The notes beneath the pieces are model-generated. The model was not told the DNA's origin. It made no database searches and was given only the letters and a program-made list of their open reading frames with translations. A program made the translations under genes and the position numbers. Below are positions 35,401 through 50,400 of a stretch of 64,000 nucleotides of DNA, in pieces; position 1 is the first letter of the stretch, and the number at the start of each line of letters is the position of its first letter. The DNA is from Spisula solida (taxonomy: Eukaryota; Mollusca; Bivalvia; Venerida; Mactridae). Location: assembly GCA_947247005.1 (NCBI GenBank), contig OX365950.1, positions 9,560,720 to 9,624,719 on the forward strand. Direction: 5' to 3'.

Positions 35401-38400
35401 ACAGTAATTATCACAACTTGTCGCCGACTACCCGCGTTCGGACAATGGATTTCAACAGTCAATGAAAGGTGCGAAAACTTGTATTGTTCGACTCATCTAA
35501 GGGTTAATCATAGCAAGGGACCGTCCAATCAGTTCGAGAGTTCGACCTAGATACTGTTCGAGTCATCTACTGTTTACCATATGAATAAAGAAGGAATTCT
35601 GACGGGACCGAAGAACTAGTTCGAGGCATCTAGGGTGTTCGAGGCAAGTACTGTTCGAGGCATCAAAGTTCTACTGTAGCTGAGATATTGAGAGACACAA
35701 AAATGAGTTGAAACTAACCAAAGCAACCTACAAATAATTCACTTAGACTTTGATAGGTCAGTTTAAGCCAAACAAACAATTTTAAGGATGGTCCTAGTAC
35801 ATCAAATGTGTTATAAATTCAAGGTTATTTTAGCAACATTCTAATCAAAGGTACATACAGTCAAATATTGTATTAAACTCTAAATCAAACAAGAGATGTT
35901 TGCCAAGCACCATGCCCTCATGGCAGCCCAATAGTCAGAAATGGTAAAGGTCACAGTGACCTTGACCTTTGACCTCAGAATGTATAGGGGTCATCTGCTT
36001 TTGAGGACCTACCACCATGGAAATAAAGTTTGAGGAACCTAAGACAATGAGGGCAAAGTGTTCTTGAATGGAAACCATTAGGTCTACCAACCGACAAACC
36101 TACCTACAGACTGACTGACCGACATGTGCAAAACAATATATATATCAAAGGCGGGGCCCTTAAAAGAAAATAATACAGAGTCAGTTCTGTTAAGTGCTTT
36201 ATAACAAATCAATCACTGAGCAACAAAATTGAAATACACAAAAACTTAAACCTGCTATATGGATTATAACATTTTAATTAGAAAATCAATGAAGTCTTCA
36301 CAAAATTTAACCATTTTCAGGCAACAACTGTATAAACCTTACAGTATTTCAGTAGAAAGTACTATACGCGATATTAAGGCCATTGATTTCTTCGAAACAA
36401 ACTTAGAATCTTCAAATAATGATGTTTCCAAAAATAGATGCAAGATGTTTCAGAGACAAACAAGCAAACATTAATACAGATGTACAACATTTGGCTAGCA
36501 GACATTCATACATTATTCTGCGAGACATTCACAATGGTAAACAAATATTAATATATTTCTATTAAAAACACAAGAACAATTGAGAAATGGCTACCATGAC
36601 AACCAAAACAATATAGCTCATTAAACAGAAATAACTAATTAAACAAAATTATGTGCTTTAAATTAATGCGTACAAAAACGTTCAGGACTCGCTCTTGCGA
36701 CTATATCTTTGAACAGCCATCAAAAGCAGTTCAAAAACTGTTCCTTATGTTCCAGAACAACTAATTTTCACAGGGGTTAACAGTGTAAAAATGAGTCAAC
36801 TTCTAGTTATTGCAAGCAGTCATACACATTGAATTGTATATTTTCCCAATAAGTCATACAGTGATTGGAAGTTAAAGGTGCTTTTGCTTGCAATAAGTCA
36901 TACAAGTTGATTTATATAGCGGTGCAAGAATTTTGCAAGTGATTTGATTTATCCAGTATGTGTGGTGTTATTCTTCATCTGATTTCAAATATTAAAATTA
37001 TACAACAATGTATCATGACTCAATTAATTGAATATTTTCTAAAAGGTGTCGACAAACTGGCAAATAGATCCATCATGCTTTATTAAAGCTTCCATAAATA
37101 ATTATATAAAAGTGCCCAATAAGCTAGGGTATTGTACAAAGATTCCTATGTATCACACAACACATGGATTCCTAATGTATCACACAACACATGGGATCCT
37201 AATGTATCACACAACACACGGGATCCTAATGTATCACACAACACATGGATTCCTAATGTATCACACAACACATGGATTCCTAATGTATCACACAACACAT
37301 GGATTCCTAATGTATCACAAAACACATGGATTCCTAATGTATCACACAACACATGGATTCCTAATGTATCACACAACACATGGATTCCTAATGTATCACA
37401 CAGCTATCTCTTCCCTTGAAGCTAGTGTCATTGGCTAATTAGAAAGGTATACAACTAGATGACCATACATTTATTTATAACTGTTTCAGTCAAAACACAA
37501 ACTAGCACTAACACAAACATTGGCAAAAAAGTTCATTAGCATGTATATCAACATGATACACAAAGTCATGTGCTAGCAATAGCAATACAATTTACTAATC
37601 TGAATCAAGAACAGGAGGACTAAACTGCCCAATATGCATAACTTAAAATAAACTAGACCACAATCCATCACTTAACATAAACTAGACCACAATGCATCAC
37701 TTAACATAAACTAGACCACAATGCATCACTTAACATAAACTAGACCACAATCTATCACTTAACATAAACTAGACCACAATCTATCACTTAACATAAACTA
37801 GACCACAATGCATCACTTAACATAAACTAGACCACAATCCATCACTTAACATAAACTAGACCACAATCCATCACTTAACATAAACTAGACCACAATCCAT
37901 CACTTAACATAAACTAGACCACAATCCATCATTCTACATAAAGAAGACCACAATGCATCATTCTACATAAAGAAGACCACAATGCATCATTCTACATAAA
38001 GAAGACCACAATGCATCATTCTACATAAACTAGACCACAATGCATCATTCTACATAAAGAAGACCACAATGCATCATTCTACATAAAGAAGACCACAATG
38101 CATCATTCTACATAAACTAGACCACAATGCATCATTCTACATAAAGAAGACCACAATGCATCACTTCAAATGTAACAGAACCCTAGATAAATGTAAAATC
38201 TCTCCTAAAATAACATAATGCCATCAATCATGTCGCTGAAGATTTTCAATTACAATCATAGAACAGAGAGAAAATGGTATAACATCATAAATATGCCATG
38301 CAGCAAGAATTATGTCAAATTATGACTAGAAAAAGTTATGCAACAGAGAAATTCTCCAAGGAAACGGGTAGTAACAATACAGTTATGTAATGTAAACACA

Positions 38401-41400
38401 AATATAAGCCAGACACTTGGATAACACACTGGCATGATATGTATGCAGTCCAAGGTCACAAAATACTTGTAGACTTGTAATCTAGCCAGGGATACAGGGA
38501 ATTATCAGTCAGTACTAGTATTATCTGCTGTTTCTTAGTATACATTTTGTTACCTGGATATTCAGGATGAAATATAGTCCCAAACTTTCCACAGTCCTTT
38601 CCACAGTGTTGAGACTATCTGGTCATATATACATGTCTCAGTCCTAAACTACCACCGTGCTGAGACTATCTGGTCATATATACATGTCTCAGTCCTAATC
38701 TTTCCACCGTGTTGAGATTATCTGGTCATATATACATGTCTCAGTCCTAATCTTTCCACCGTGTTGAGATTATCTGGTCATATATACATGTCTCAGTCCT
38801 AATCTTTCCACCGTGTTGAGATTATCTGGTCATATATACATGTCTCAGTCCTAAACTACCACCGTGCTGAGACTATCTGGTCATATATACATGTCTCAGT
38901 CCTAAACTACCACCGTGATGAGATTATCTGGTCATATATACATGTCTCAGTCCTAAACTTACCACCATGTTGAGACTATCTGGTCATATATACATGTCTC
39001 AGTCCTAAACTTATGTATATCTCAGTCCTAAACTTACCACAGTGTTGAGACTATCTGGTAATATATACATGTCTCAGTCCTAAACTACCACCGTGCTGAG
39101 ACTATCTGATCATATATATACATGTCTCAGTCCTAAACTTATGTATATCTCAGTCCTAAACTTACCACAGTGTTGAGACTATCTGGTCATATATACATGT
39201 CTCAGTCCCAAACTTTCCACAGTGTTGAGACTATCTGGTCATATATACATGTCTCAGTCCTAAACTTACCACAGTGCTGAGACTATCTGATCATATATAT
39301 ACATGTCTCAGTCCTAAACTTATGTATATCTCAGTCCTAAACTTACCACAGTGTTGAGACTATCTGGTCATATATACATGTCTCAGTCCTAAACTTTCCA
39401 CCGTGTTGAGACTATCTGGTCATATATACATGTCTCAGTCCTAAACTTACCACAGTGTTGAGACTATCTGGTCATATATACATGTCTCAGTCCTAAACTT
39501 ACCACCGTGTTGAGACTATCTGGTCATATATACATGTCTCAGTCCTAAACTTACCACAGTGTTGAGACTATCTGGTCATATATATATACATGTCTCAGTC
39601 CTAAACTACCACCGTGTTGAGATTATCTGGTCATATATACATGTCTCAGTCCTAAACTACCACCGTGCTGAGACTATCTGGTCATATATACATGTCTCAG
39701 TCCTAAACTTACCACCGTGTTGAGACTATCTGGTCATATATATATACCGGTACATGTCTCAGTCCTAAACTTACCACAGTGTTGAGACTATCTGGTCATA
39801 TATATATACATGTCTCAGTCCTAAACTACCACCGTGTTGAGATTATCTGGTCATATATACATGTCTCAGTCCTAAACTACCACCGTGTTGAGACTATCTG
39901 GTAATATATACATGTCTCAGTCCTAAACTACCACCGTGCTGAGACTATCTGGTAATATATACATGTCTCAGTCCTAAACTACCACCGTGCTGAGACTATC
40001 TGGTCATATATACATGTCTCAGTCCTAAACTTACCACTGTGTTGAGACTATCTGGTCATATATACATGTCTCAGTCCTAAACTACCACCGTGCTGAGACT
40101 ATCTGGTCATATATACATGTCTCAGTCCTAAACTTACCACAGTGCTGAGACTATCTGGTCATATATACATGTCTCAGTCCTAAACTTACCACCGTGTTGA
40201 GATTATCTGGTAATATATACATGTCTCAGTCCTAAACTTACCACTGTGTTGAGATTATCTTGAAATATATACATGTCTCAGTCCTAAACTTACCACTGTG
40301 TTGAGACTATCTGGTAATATATACATGTCTCAGTCCTAAACTTACCACCGTGTTGAGACTATCTGGTCATATATACATGTCTCGTGTTGTATCATCAAGG
40401 ACACAATCAACTATAATCATATTTGAATCTCATTTACATGTGGTTTGAATCTCATTTACACCATTTCATATTATAGAGAGAGTACACGGACGGTTATTGG
40501 GAAGTGGCCAGGGTATTCAAGTCTCTTTTGACCTATCATCAACTCAGGCGTCACATGATGCCTAAACATCAGATACACGGACATCGATCGGCGGCATGGT
40601 GATTTGTGGCCCTGGTATTAAATGCAGATTGGCGGCATGGTGACTTGAGGCCCAGGTATACAATGCAGTTTGGCGACTGGGTGATTTGTGACCCAGGTAT
40701 AAAATGCAGTTTGGCGGCATGGTGATTTGTGTCCCAGGTATTAAATGCAATTTGGCGGCATGGTGATTTGTGGTCCAGGTATTAAATGCAGTTTGGCGGC
40801 ATGGTGATTTGTGGTCCAGGTATTAAATACAGGGAATATTACAGGAAGACATAGTTACATACAACAAACAGGGATCCTTTACTGAGGCATTACGATACAC
40901 AACCCTGACAATAAGCCTGTTTCAGGTACCAGTAGGATTAATCCCATATCCTTACACCAAAACTCATGTTTCAAACACTGTTCCATTATATTCTTAAGAT
41001 TCAGCATGTTTAAATTCAAATGACCGTATAAAACTTAGTCGATCCAGTTATTTTCTGCAGGAAAAGTCATTCATTTCGCAGCAAATCCAAACTTCCTGAT
41101 CTTCAGAACATAAGCATTTCCCAGTATGACGTCAGTCAGTACAAAGATTTATCTCAGGAATGCATCGTTTTCTGCGCAGTACATATAATCCCACAAGGAA
41201 TTACAGCACAGTAGTTCAATATAGATTTTAAATAGCTGAACTACTTAGTATATAATACAGAGTAAAGCATTCTGAGCAGATCATACCAGTAATTATCTGG
41301 TGCAAAATTTTCGTCCCTTTGGGGCAACAAGGTTTTATCTCACTAGATATACTATAGTAAGATACAACTGTGTTGCGGCACAGGCACAAAATATGTTTTT

Positions 41401-44400
41401 CCTGATAGATTGTAACATATATGAACTGTAAAGTCAGGTATTGAAGAGTTAAGATGGAGTACTAGGAAGTACATAAATGAAAGTTAGACATCCTGAAAAT
41501 TTGTCAATTTACATCCTAAGGGAAAAATTGACAACTTTTTGTCTCTCGAAGTCCTTTTATACATGGAAGTAATATGCTTATAAAATTGGCAGCATCATTA
41601 TAAACCTGCCCTGCCCTGCCCTGCCCTGCCCTGCCCTGCCTCGCCCTGTCCTATAGTTTCTATATCACAGCAAACTGCACATTATCAATCAGGTCTATGC
41701 AGTCAGATATACAATCCCCAGACCCAAATAAACACTGGTGATCTAATTATGGTGCTTCATATCTTTTAAAGGGGCAGATAATTTTGTTCAACATTACAAA
41801 ACAAAGTGGTTTATTTGGCCTTCAACTTTAGATAGTGCAATAACTTATAAAGTGCAACACAAACATGAAATCCAGTATATTTATCATTTCTGTATATTAT
41901 TTAGGAGTATACAAACCTTAAATGTCATGTCTTACATTTCAATGTGTTTATGGTCCATGATTTTAATTTAATCAACAACAAATTACAGTCACTACAGTCA
42001 TACAACCTTGTTGCGCCAAAGAGACACATTGTGTTTGTTTTTGTAAAATTTTAATTATCATGTTTATAATTCCACCAGTAAATAATAGATATAAAATCTT
42101 ACAAAATTCAGCATATCTCATTGCCGTTATTGAATCATACAATTTGGCGTTGAAAAATCATAACCCAATTTTTCAGCTGCTATGAATAATGTAAGAATGC
42201 AAGATTTTTTTCTATGTTTTTTTTTAATATCTGACGGCACACTTTTAATATAAATGGCAATTAACAAAATATTTTCATCACTAATAAAATGTCAAGTTTT
42301 GATAAATAAGCCTATACCATTCCATACATCCAATATAACCTCTGGTGATTGTCATTAACTCGAGTAATAATTGCTTTTTCTGAAATTAATGAGTATCGAT
42401 ACCACTTAATATAGAAAGTCGCAGTTTGTCAGGCAAAAAACTTAACAGACTGAGCGTATACCATCGACATTTACGCCAGTCAGCAAATCAATTCCTTTTA
42501 TATACATTTAAACAGCGAGGCCATGATGGTGTAATGAATTTGCTTTAATTTGCTGTTTCATGCTCCTCAGGCAATAAATTATATTTTGGTTTTGAGGTTA
42601 TTTACGTCATTACGACTATTACCAGATGAATGCTAACTAACAAACAAACAAGGCAACATTAGATTCTATGCAGTCATATTATTTGTCACATTATATACAT
42701 ATAATATGCAAGTCATCAAACAATTACCATTATATACATTAAAACAGTAAGGACAATACGGTCCCATAAATTTTTGCTTATGTTTTATGTACAACATGCA
42801 ATCATTTATATTTTAGTTTTTAGGTCATGTTTGGTCATTCAGGGGTGTCAACAGGGCCAAATTTAAAATCAGGAAAATCTGATGCGACCAACCATTTTTG
42901 CCAAACAAGAGGCTTTTAATGACATTTTTTCAACAATAAACTTAGTTTGTATGAAAGAAAATCTTCAGAGCAGATTAAATTTACCATAACTTTGCCATTT
43001 CTTGAGATATTTTCATCAAATAACTTTTATTTTGATCAGAAGCAATTGCTCTTCCATGAATGATAATCTGGAATTCCGGATAAATCAGGAAAATTGACAC
43101 CCCTGGTCATTACGACTCAGTGTTTCAGACGCAAGCAACAAGCGAGCAAGCGAAGGAGTGAACAAACGAGCGTACAAACGAGCCAACCAACCAAATAACA
43201 AAACAAATAAACAAACAAAACAGACAAACAAACAAACAAACAAACATTATAGTTTATCCAGTTGTATAATCTGGCATGGAACCACCCTTTCCACACAGCA
43301 AGGACCTACATGGATATTAGTACATATTACTCTTATTAACAACTTAGGTATGACACTGTCTTGTTTCTGAAGCAGACATCTATCCACTATCCAGGTCACC
43401 TATCTATTCACTTGGACCCCACCCCAGGTCATGTTGATACAACTTTTAACACACAAGAGAAACTATTACTTACTTGCAAGGCAATACACGAATTACATCA
43501 TTCCATTTGTATGATTCAATGCATACAGCACACTGATCGGCCTCAGTATCTAATTCCTGTAAAACAATTATAAGGGACATAATTATAAAACTATTCAAAG
43601 TTCAAATTAAAATACTTGGATTGATCATCCAACATTGTCAGACATGTGATTGCTCCATGGCCAAAAAGGACTACCCAACGCTCACCCCATTCAGCCTTAG
43701 CAAAAACATCATTTTAAATAGGTCAGACTAAATCTCGATCCTTTTGTTTTCTAAGAAGGAGCAAATCAGCCTTAATGAGGAAGAATCATAGGCCTGCAGA
43801 ATGTTCACACCTTCAGACACAAGGCATTCTCTGCATTCTCACATACATGGATCCAGCAATATCTCACAGGGGGTTCAGGAGGGTTTTACAAACTCTTGTG
43901 GCACAACAGGACCCTTAGCCCTGACATTCTGTGTTTTTATGTAAGACAACATGTTTTTTGAAATACCAGGGTGGGGGGGCTCAGGACCACTTAAAAGAAT
44001 TTCCAAGGGGTTCTTTAACCCTTCAATTTCTAATGACCCTTAGACCCCCTGAAATTTTTGAAACATTACATTTTGACCTTCAAAGTCTTAAGAAAGTTGT
44101 GTTTACTTCAGACAGTAATATGTTGTTTCGGAGAAATTCTAACAAAATCTGCCAAGTACAGCATACACATGATAGCTAAACAGATATTTCCCAAGAAATT
44201 TAAGACTATTTAGTATCAATTATTCAGACCAAATGGAGACAGAAAAAAACATCCATATGTTGAGACAATCGTACACCACTGACCTTATCTCCCAGTTTGA
44301 TTGACCTTTGAGGAATCTTCGCAATAGCTTTTTTTGCCGCATTAGCCAAACGTCTCTGAAAATAACAATGCATACTGTAGACAAAAATTTTGAGAGAGTG

Positions 44401-47400
44401 ATAGCACTACAATCAGAGTATTTATCATTCATTAATGTACAAGAAAACGGGGCTTTTTCCAAAGGTAGAGGAAGGGATCTTTTCTTTGGGGAAAAGTAAC
44501 TAATAATTTTTGCAAAAGGAGAAGAAAATACTTAATATAAATTGAATTTTTGGAGATATTTGTATTGTTTTAAAGTGGATGCCTGTTAATGACCCGTGCT
44601 ATTGAGTGAACATAAGCCCCGACTTCAATAATGACCATGTAATTACCATCGTCTTCTTCCATATTTTAACTTTATAAATGCCATGAACTCACTAGAAAGA
44701 CTAACGTCCTTTGGTACCAATGACAATAGTGGGCTGAAGTTCCTTAGGTTTCACTGTACGTGAAATTGAATCAAAATGGTACCAGCAATGCCCGAAGTGC
44801 TACATGCTCAGCATAAAAGAGACAGCTGCCTTCTTTCTTTCATACTCTCATGGCAATAGGCCTTTCCCGTAACTAGGTAACCTCCCTTTGAAATTGTCTT
44901 CCCTTGACGCCTATGCGCATGCGCCAGATAAATATCTCAACTTCCGGGGTGTCTGTATATCGATGCAATCGTTATCCAGCCATTACTCCTAGCATTAGCG
45001 ATCCGTTATACTTGAGATAAAAGCACTTTGTTAACGATGGTTTTGCTTTTCTTTTGTTGTCAGTTGAGCGAACATATAGGGAAGTGATTACATGGCCTAA
45101 AATTCTTATTGGGATAGTGAAGTTTCTATATTTCTCAGTAAAATATCTTATTCACGAGCGCTTTCAATATTTATAAGTTGAAAATACTATTCAATAATGA
45201 TTATGATTATACAGCAATATTATTAATATTCGTTCAAATATTATTTTCGGTAACCTTATAAAATACGAATTAATCTGTAATATTTTTATGAAGATACTCA
45301 CAACTAAATTATTTTGACAATCATCCATAACACACGTAGACTTAAACTTGCACTTATAAGTACTAAATAAATCCACCACCACGCAGACATATCATGGCAT
45401 GCTTATTCACAATAGTGTTCGTGGTATTAAATGCAAAAATTAATATTACACTAATTATATTAGATTTAAACAATAAGTATTTTAATTAAAAGGCTATAAA
45501 GAGGGAATTTTGTAGCGAAAATGAACGCACTGGTGTTCGCGTTCTGAAAATATTAAATGCCTAATTCATGTATATAGAGAAAATTAAATGACAGTCCGGT
45601 ATTCGTTTAAAGTGCCCCTATAAATACCCATATAAAAACATATTTTCAAAACCAATTAAGTGTCATAAAACGCATAATCTGAATAAGTAATCTGTGGAAA
45701 AGACCCCTTGCTATGTAATTGGTCAACTACGTGTCTGACACATTGTATAATGCAACATATGTCACCGCGTTGGCTATTTAATTGGACATATAGATGCACC
45801 CCTTTTGATGAAAATATCTGTATAATATCAGCGGGAGATTAATATTAGGGTAATAAAACAGCTCTTATCCCGGTGACTGTAAGATCATATAAAATCAAAG
45901 TATTCTTTGGATGAATATATACGTCCATGCAGACACTTGTATTCATGTATAGTTTACGTTGCGTTCGTATAAATTCATGTTTTGTACTTCCCGTTTGTTT
46001 TGAAGTATTGACAGTTCAGTGAAATTAAATTAACTTTTAACATGCGCAGTCGCAGCACATTTTCTCAGGGGAAGGGAGTGGGTGGGCATCCTAATAATTT
46101 ATTCTCAAGAAAGATCGTCCGAGTCGGGCCACCATTTGCTCAAACGGATCAAACCAGTTTTGTGTTCTCAGTGGGATATCCTGATCAAATTCCGAGCCCT
46201 GCACAACTCATGTACTTATATTTACAGGACAACCATATTCAAGTGGGTCTGAGCCGCGCATAAATTAATACATGCATTGTGTGACTCATTCGCGGGATTG
46301 GGGTACTATGCCAACACCCTATCACACTATAGTGTTTACAAACTCGCGGGTATCTTATACGAATATGCCAACATCTTACAACCACGTTGACAATGTATAT
46401 TGTACAATTTCACAAATACCATTATATAAAACTTAACATATATCAAAGTAGAAGTACGCAGGAGAGATTGACGTTGAATAATTTAATTACTTCACTTTTA
46501 ATAATTAAAAAAAAATGTGGAGCACACGAAACATAATACAGTTTGCTTAATTTTACCAGATACTTTCAACGATTATTATCGTGATAAGCATATATATATA
46601 TTTTTATTAACATTAAATTGCATACATACAATAAGCGAACAAACAATACCATTCGTATGTTTTCTTTAATTTCATTTTTTTGTTTACCGCCGTAGATTCT
46701 ATACCTTGTTTCGAATAGATTTAATTAATTTCGCAGTATTCTAATGTAATACAGCAGTATGGTATACAAAATTAAAAGTTCTAACAGATAATACCAAAAA
46801 CATAACAAAAAAGAACACTTTTGTAAGCTAAATACTTAAAATAACTGCAATTTGTTCTATGTTACTATATACCGATCTTATCAGGACACCCCGGAAATGG
46901 AATTATTGAAAACAGGGGACGTTATCGAGGATTTACCAAGGGAGGTAACCTAGTTTCGGGAAAGGGCTATTGTAACCATCAGAATTTCATATATGAGGTG
47001 TTTAATGAGAGTGATTAATATTAGTTGTAAGAATGAGACAAATTTAGCCTTCTTTTAGGTCAAATATAAATGACACATAGAAATTGTGAAGCAGTTAAGT
47101 TATCACCTGCAATACCAATGCCCATATAAATGTGTGGCATATAAATACTTCAAATAAGAGATAATTATATTGATAGGATAATAAACTGCATTCAGGAAAT
47201 CACATACTCAAGGTTAATAACTCTGTTCAATGATACAAGGGCAATAACTCTGTATCATAAAGTCAATAAACAAGGGCATTAACTCTGTTCAATCACCAGT
47301 CAGTCCATCAACAAGAACACTGACCTAGATTGGTAAACTACACATGTAGAGGATATTGCACTGCACTAACACTTCACAGATCTTTTATCTTGCACGTAAC

Positions 47401-50400
47401 ATATCAGTTAGGTCCCATACCCAAGGTTTAAAAAAGCCCAGATAGTACAAAATGACAAACAGACAGGCGGTCAGATACTGCCTAGACAGACAGAAGGTAA
47501 GACACTGGTCAAACTCACAGCTGGTCAAATAAACAACAAGTCTAAAGACAAAGAGAGTGACATACAAATAGACAGACATACAAATATAAAATATACAAAG
47601 ATAAAGTAATTATCAGCTACATTTTGTATAGTATAATACAGATAGATTAATTATCTAAATCAAAGGATGACCGTGGATTGTTATCGACTGTAAGTCTGGT
47701 ATCTATGATGTATAAACATAATGATTATGACATGTAAGATATGAGGTCAATATATATACCAGTCCATCAACGATATTAAACTGTGACTAGCCTTTATAGG
47801 CTTACAAACAAAACTGAAAATTAAATGCATTTCCAATGTTCTTTTTTGTTCAATCTTGTGCATGCATATTCTCTTTTAATATTACACTCTTTAAATCTTT
47901 CTAATAACAAGCAGTCAGTTGACCGTGCAGTGTTTATTATTATATTATGCATGTTAGTCTAGAGTTATCTCCGGCGAACTATAACACTGGTGACATTAAC
48001 ATTGACTAATAATACAACTAATATCAAAGTCCCAAATCAACGTAGTAATGTACTATTATAGCCTATAATACAACATAGTAATCCAATGATGAAACACCAT
48101 GAACAGTTACTCTGTTACAAACATTTCCATCAACAAAATTTAATATGATCATGTTCACAGGAGCTAGACACATGGTTTTATTTACTATCATGTTCACAGG
48201 AGCCTAGCGTTACATGATGTTATAGTCCAGTCAGGATAAAAATCCAGTGACGCAGTGGTCGAGTCCACTATAACAGTGTAAAACCAATTATAAAGGCTTA
48301 TTCTGTACAAACAACTATAATTCAATGCTAAACTAACATACTAAACTTCGCTCTACCTGTTTAGACAATGGTTGTGATTTTTTGCGTACACATAAACTGC
48401 AATGTCACTGTCACAATATCGTAACTGGACTATATATACTATCATGATTACAGGCCACTCATACTGAGAATGTGTTCAACAGCAAGGATATGCATGTAAT
48501 TTTTCAGTCCAGAAAGTGTGTATCATTACATACATGTAATAAATGATAGCACATTCAGCAGTGACTGATAGTGCAACATGACAGACTCCCCTTAGTTTTT
48601 ACTGTAAAGTGTAATTTCAAATCATACAATGAACATACATGTATATGTAGAAATCATTATGGGGTCCACACATTGCCAAATGATCGAACATGCTAGTGGT
48701 ATGTGCAGTATGAGTCACATGTCATGTGTCATTGCATGCAAGCACAAAATGTAGAAGTAATGTTCTGTACAAAATATTTTGCATACTGGTAGTTTTTATA
48801 AATTTCAGAGAAATTTTCAAATTGCTCAGTGCCCTGATATATAAACGGGATGAGAGAAAGTCATTAAAAGACAGCAAAAAACAATTATAAAGGGCGAAGT
48901 TTTTTTTATGAAAATCCTTATAGAATAGATGAGCCAATTTTGTCCTAAGCAGGTAAAATGTATCTGTCTAGGTGGTATTGTAAAGTGCCATAACAAACCA
49001 AGACGGAAATAGAAATATGTTACACAACATTACAAACTGGAATGACACACAATTCTATAAGTAGATACAACATTGTCATTGCGCTAAAACTGTAACATAA
49101 TCGAATGAGGCCAATCTAAGTTAAGCGGTGCATGCAGCCAGTGTAGCTTAACACACTGTCACATTGCTTAGTCTTTTGGGGGGGCTGTCCTTGTGATGTG
49201 TGCTTGTCCTTGTTATAGTTGTTTTACTCTTGCTATGTTTCCCTAACTGCAGAAGTTGTGGTTTTGTCACTTTTCCTTTAGGCTCAAGTACCCTAGGGTT
49301 TATATTGTACATGTACACTCAAGTCATTATTTGCATATTAAACTGACAAAAGTAAAGTTCAATCTGTCATGCAAAGTTATTTTGGTAGCCTCTCCCATTG
49401 AAAATAGCATGCCTGTCTCATTTCCACAAATAAAACTTTGCAGCCTTTAATATTTAATTATTTAGTGTCATTGAGCAACCCTGTACTGCAGGGCCCTAGC
49501 TACACTTTAAGGGACTGGGACCAGCGGTCCTCAGGTAGGTATTTCGGGAAATATTATACTTTCAAACAGGCACCACATAAATATCTCTAGTTCAATATTA
49601 CAAACATGTATTTGTGTTTAAAATTTGTGATTTCATTGTGCAAAATGTATTAATATTAAGAATAAAATTATGTACCCAAATAACCAGGAAATTGGACCTG
49701 GCCCACAGCTACCCATTTTAATCAGCCTTTATGCATGGAGTTCATACAAATTTTAAATCAAGAGGTAAAAAAAAATGTTTAAAACTGTTAACCTCGTGTC
49801 AAGTTTTTTTTAGAAGAAATATCTATAGACAGAACAAATCAACCCGGTCCTCGACTTGTTTGCTTGATTATTATAATATCATTGTGGGGAATATATAAAT
49901 TTTGTCTAGAAGGTCAGTGTCTCATCGGTAATTTAGACTAATGTTTAAAGTAAACCTCGTACATAATCGTGATACATACTCTGAGTTTCTCTGCTTTTGA
50001 AAACAAAAGCTCAATTCAAATTACAGATAACAAATCAACTGTTTTGAAATTACTAAAATTATGCTAATATAAGGTTTGAGGACCATGTTAATTTGTTTGC
50101 ACTATATAGTATATCAAGTAGTGGACAGTAGACTTGATAGAGGCATACTTACACTCAATCTTTCCTTGGCATTAGTATATCGACATCTCTGTATATAATA
50201 GAACACAAGCCAGGCCAGTGAGATTATGATCAATACAATGAAGGAGATTGACACAAACAGTACAGATGTGTTGTTCAGCTGTCCACCAGTGTCGGAACTA
50301 GGAGGTTCATCCGAACCACGAGATAACGTAACATTCACATACTGGTGCTTCGTCAGTAGTTCTATTAAGCGTTGACCCTTACTGTAAGGTATTAACACAG

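Noticed and set aside
36259..36474. 71-codon plus-strand frame
   Set aside because: Antisense to gene 2 inside intron 4 and without a family match or splice sites.
37046..37438. MYHTTHGFL and related repeat frames
   Set aside because: 27-bp minisatellite with frames open on both strands.
44308..44499. 63-codon plus-strand frame over the goliath micro-exon
   Set aside because: Shadow of exon 3 of gene 2 on the other strand.
49488..49725. MITE with CAGGGCCCTAGCTAC ends
   Set aside because: The proposed right end matches only loosely; no target duplication was found, so it is only mentioned in the intron 2 note.
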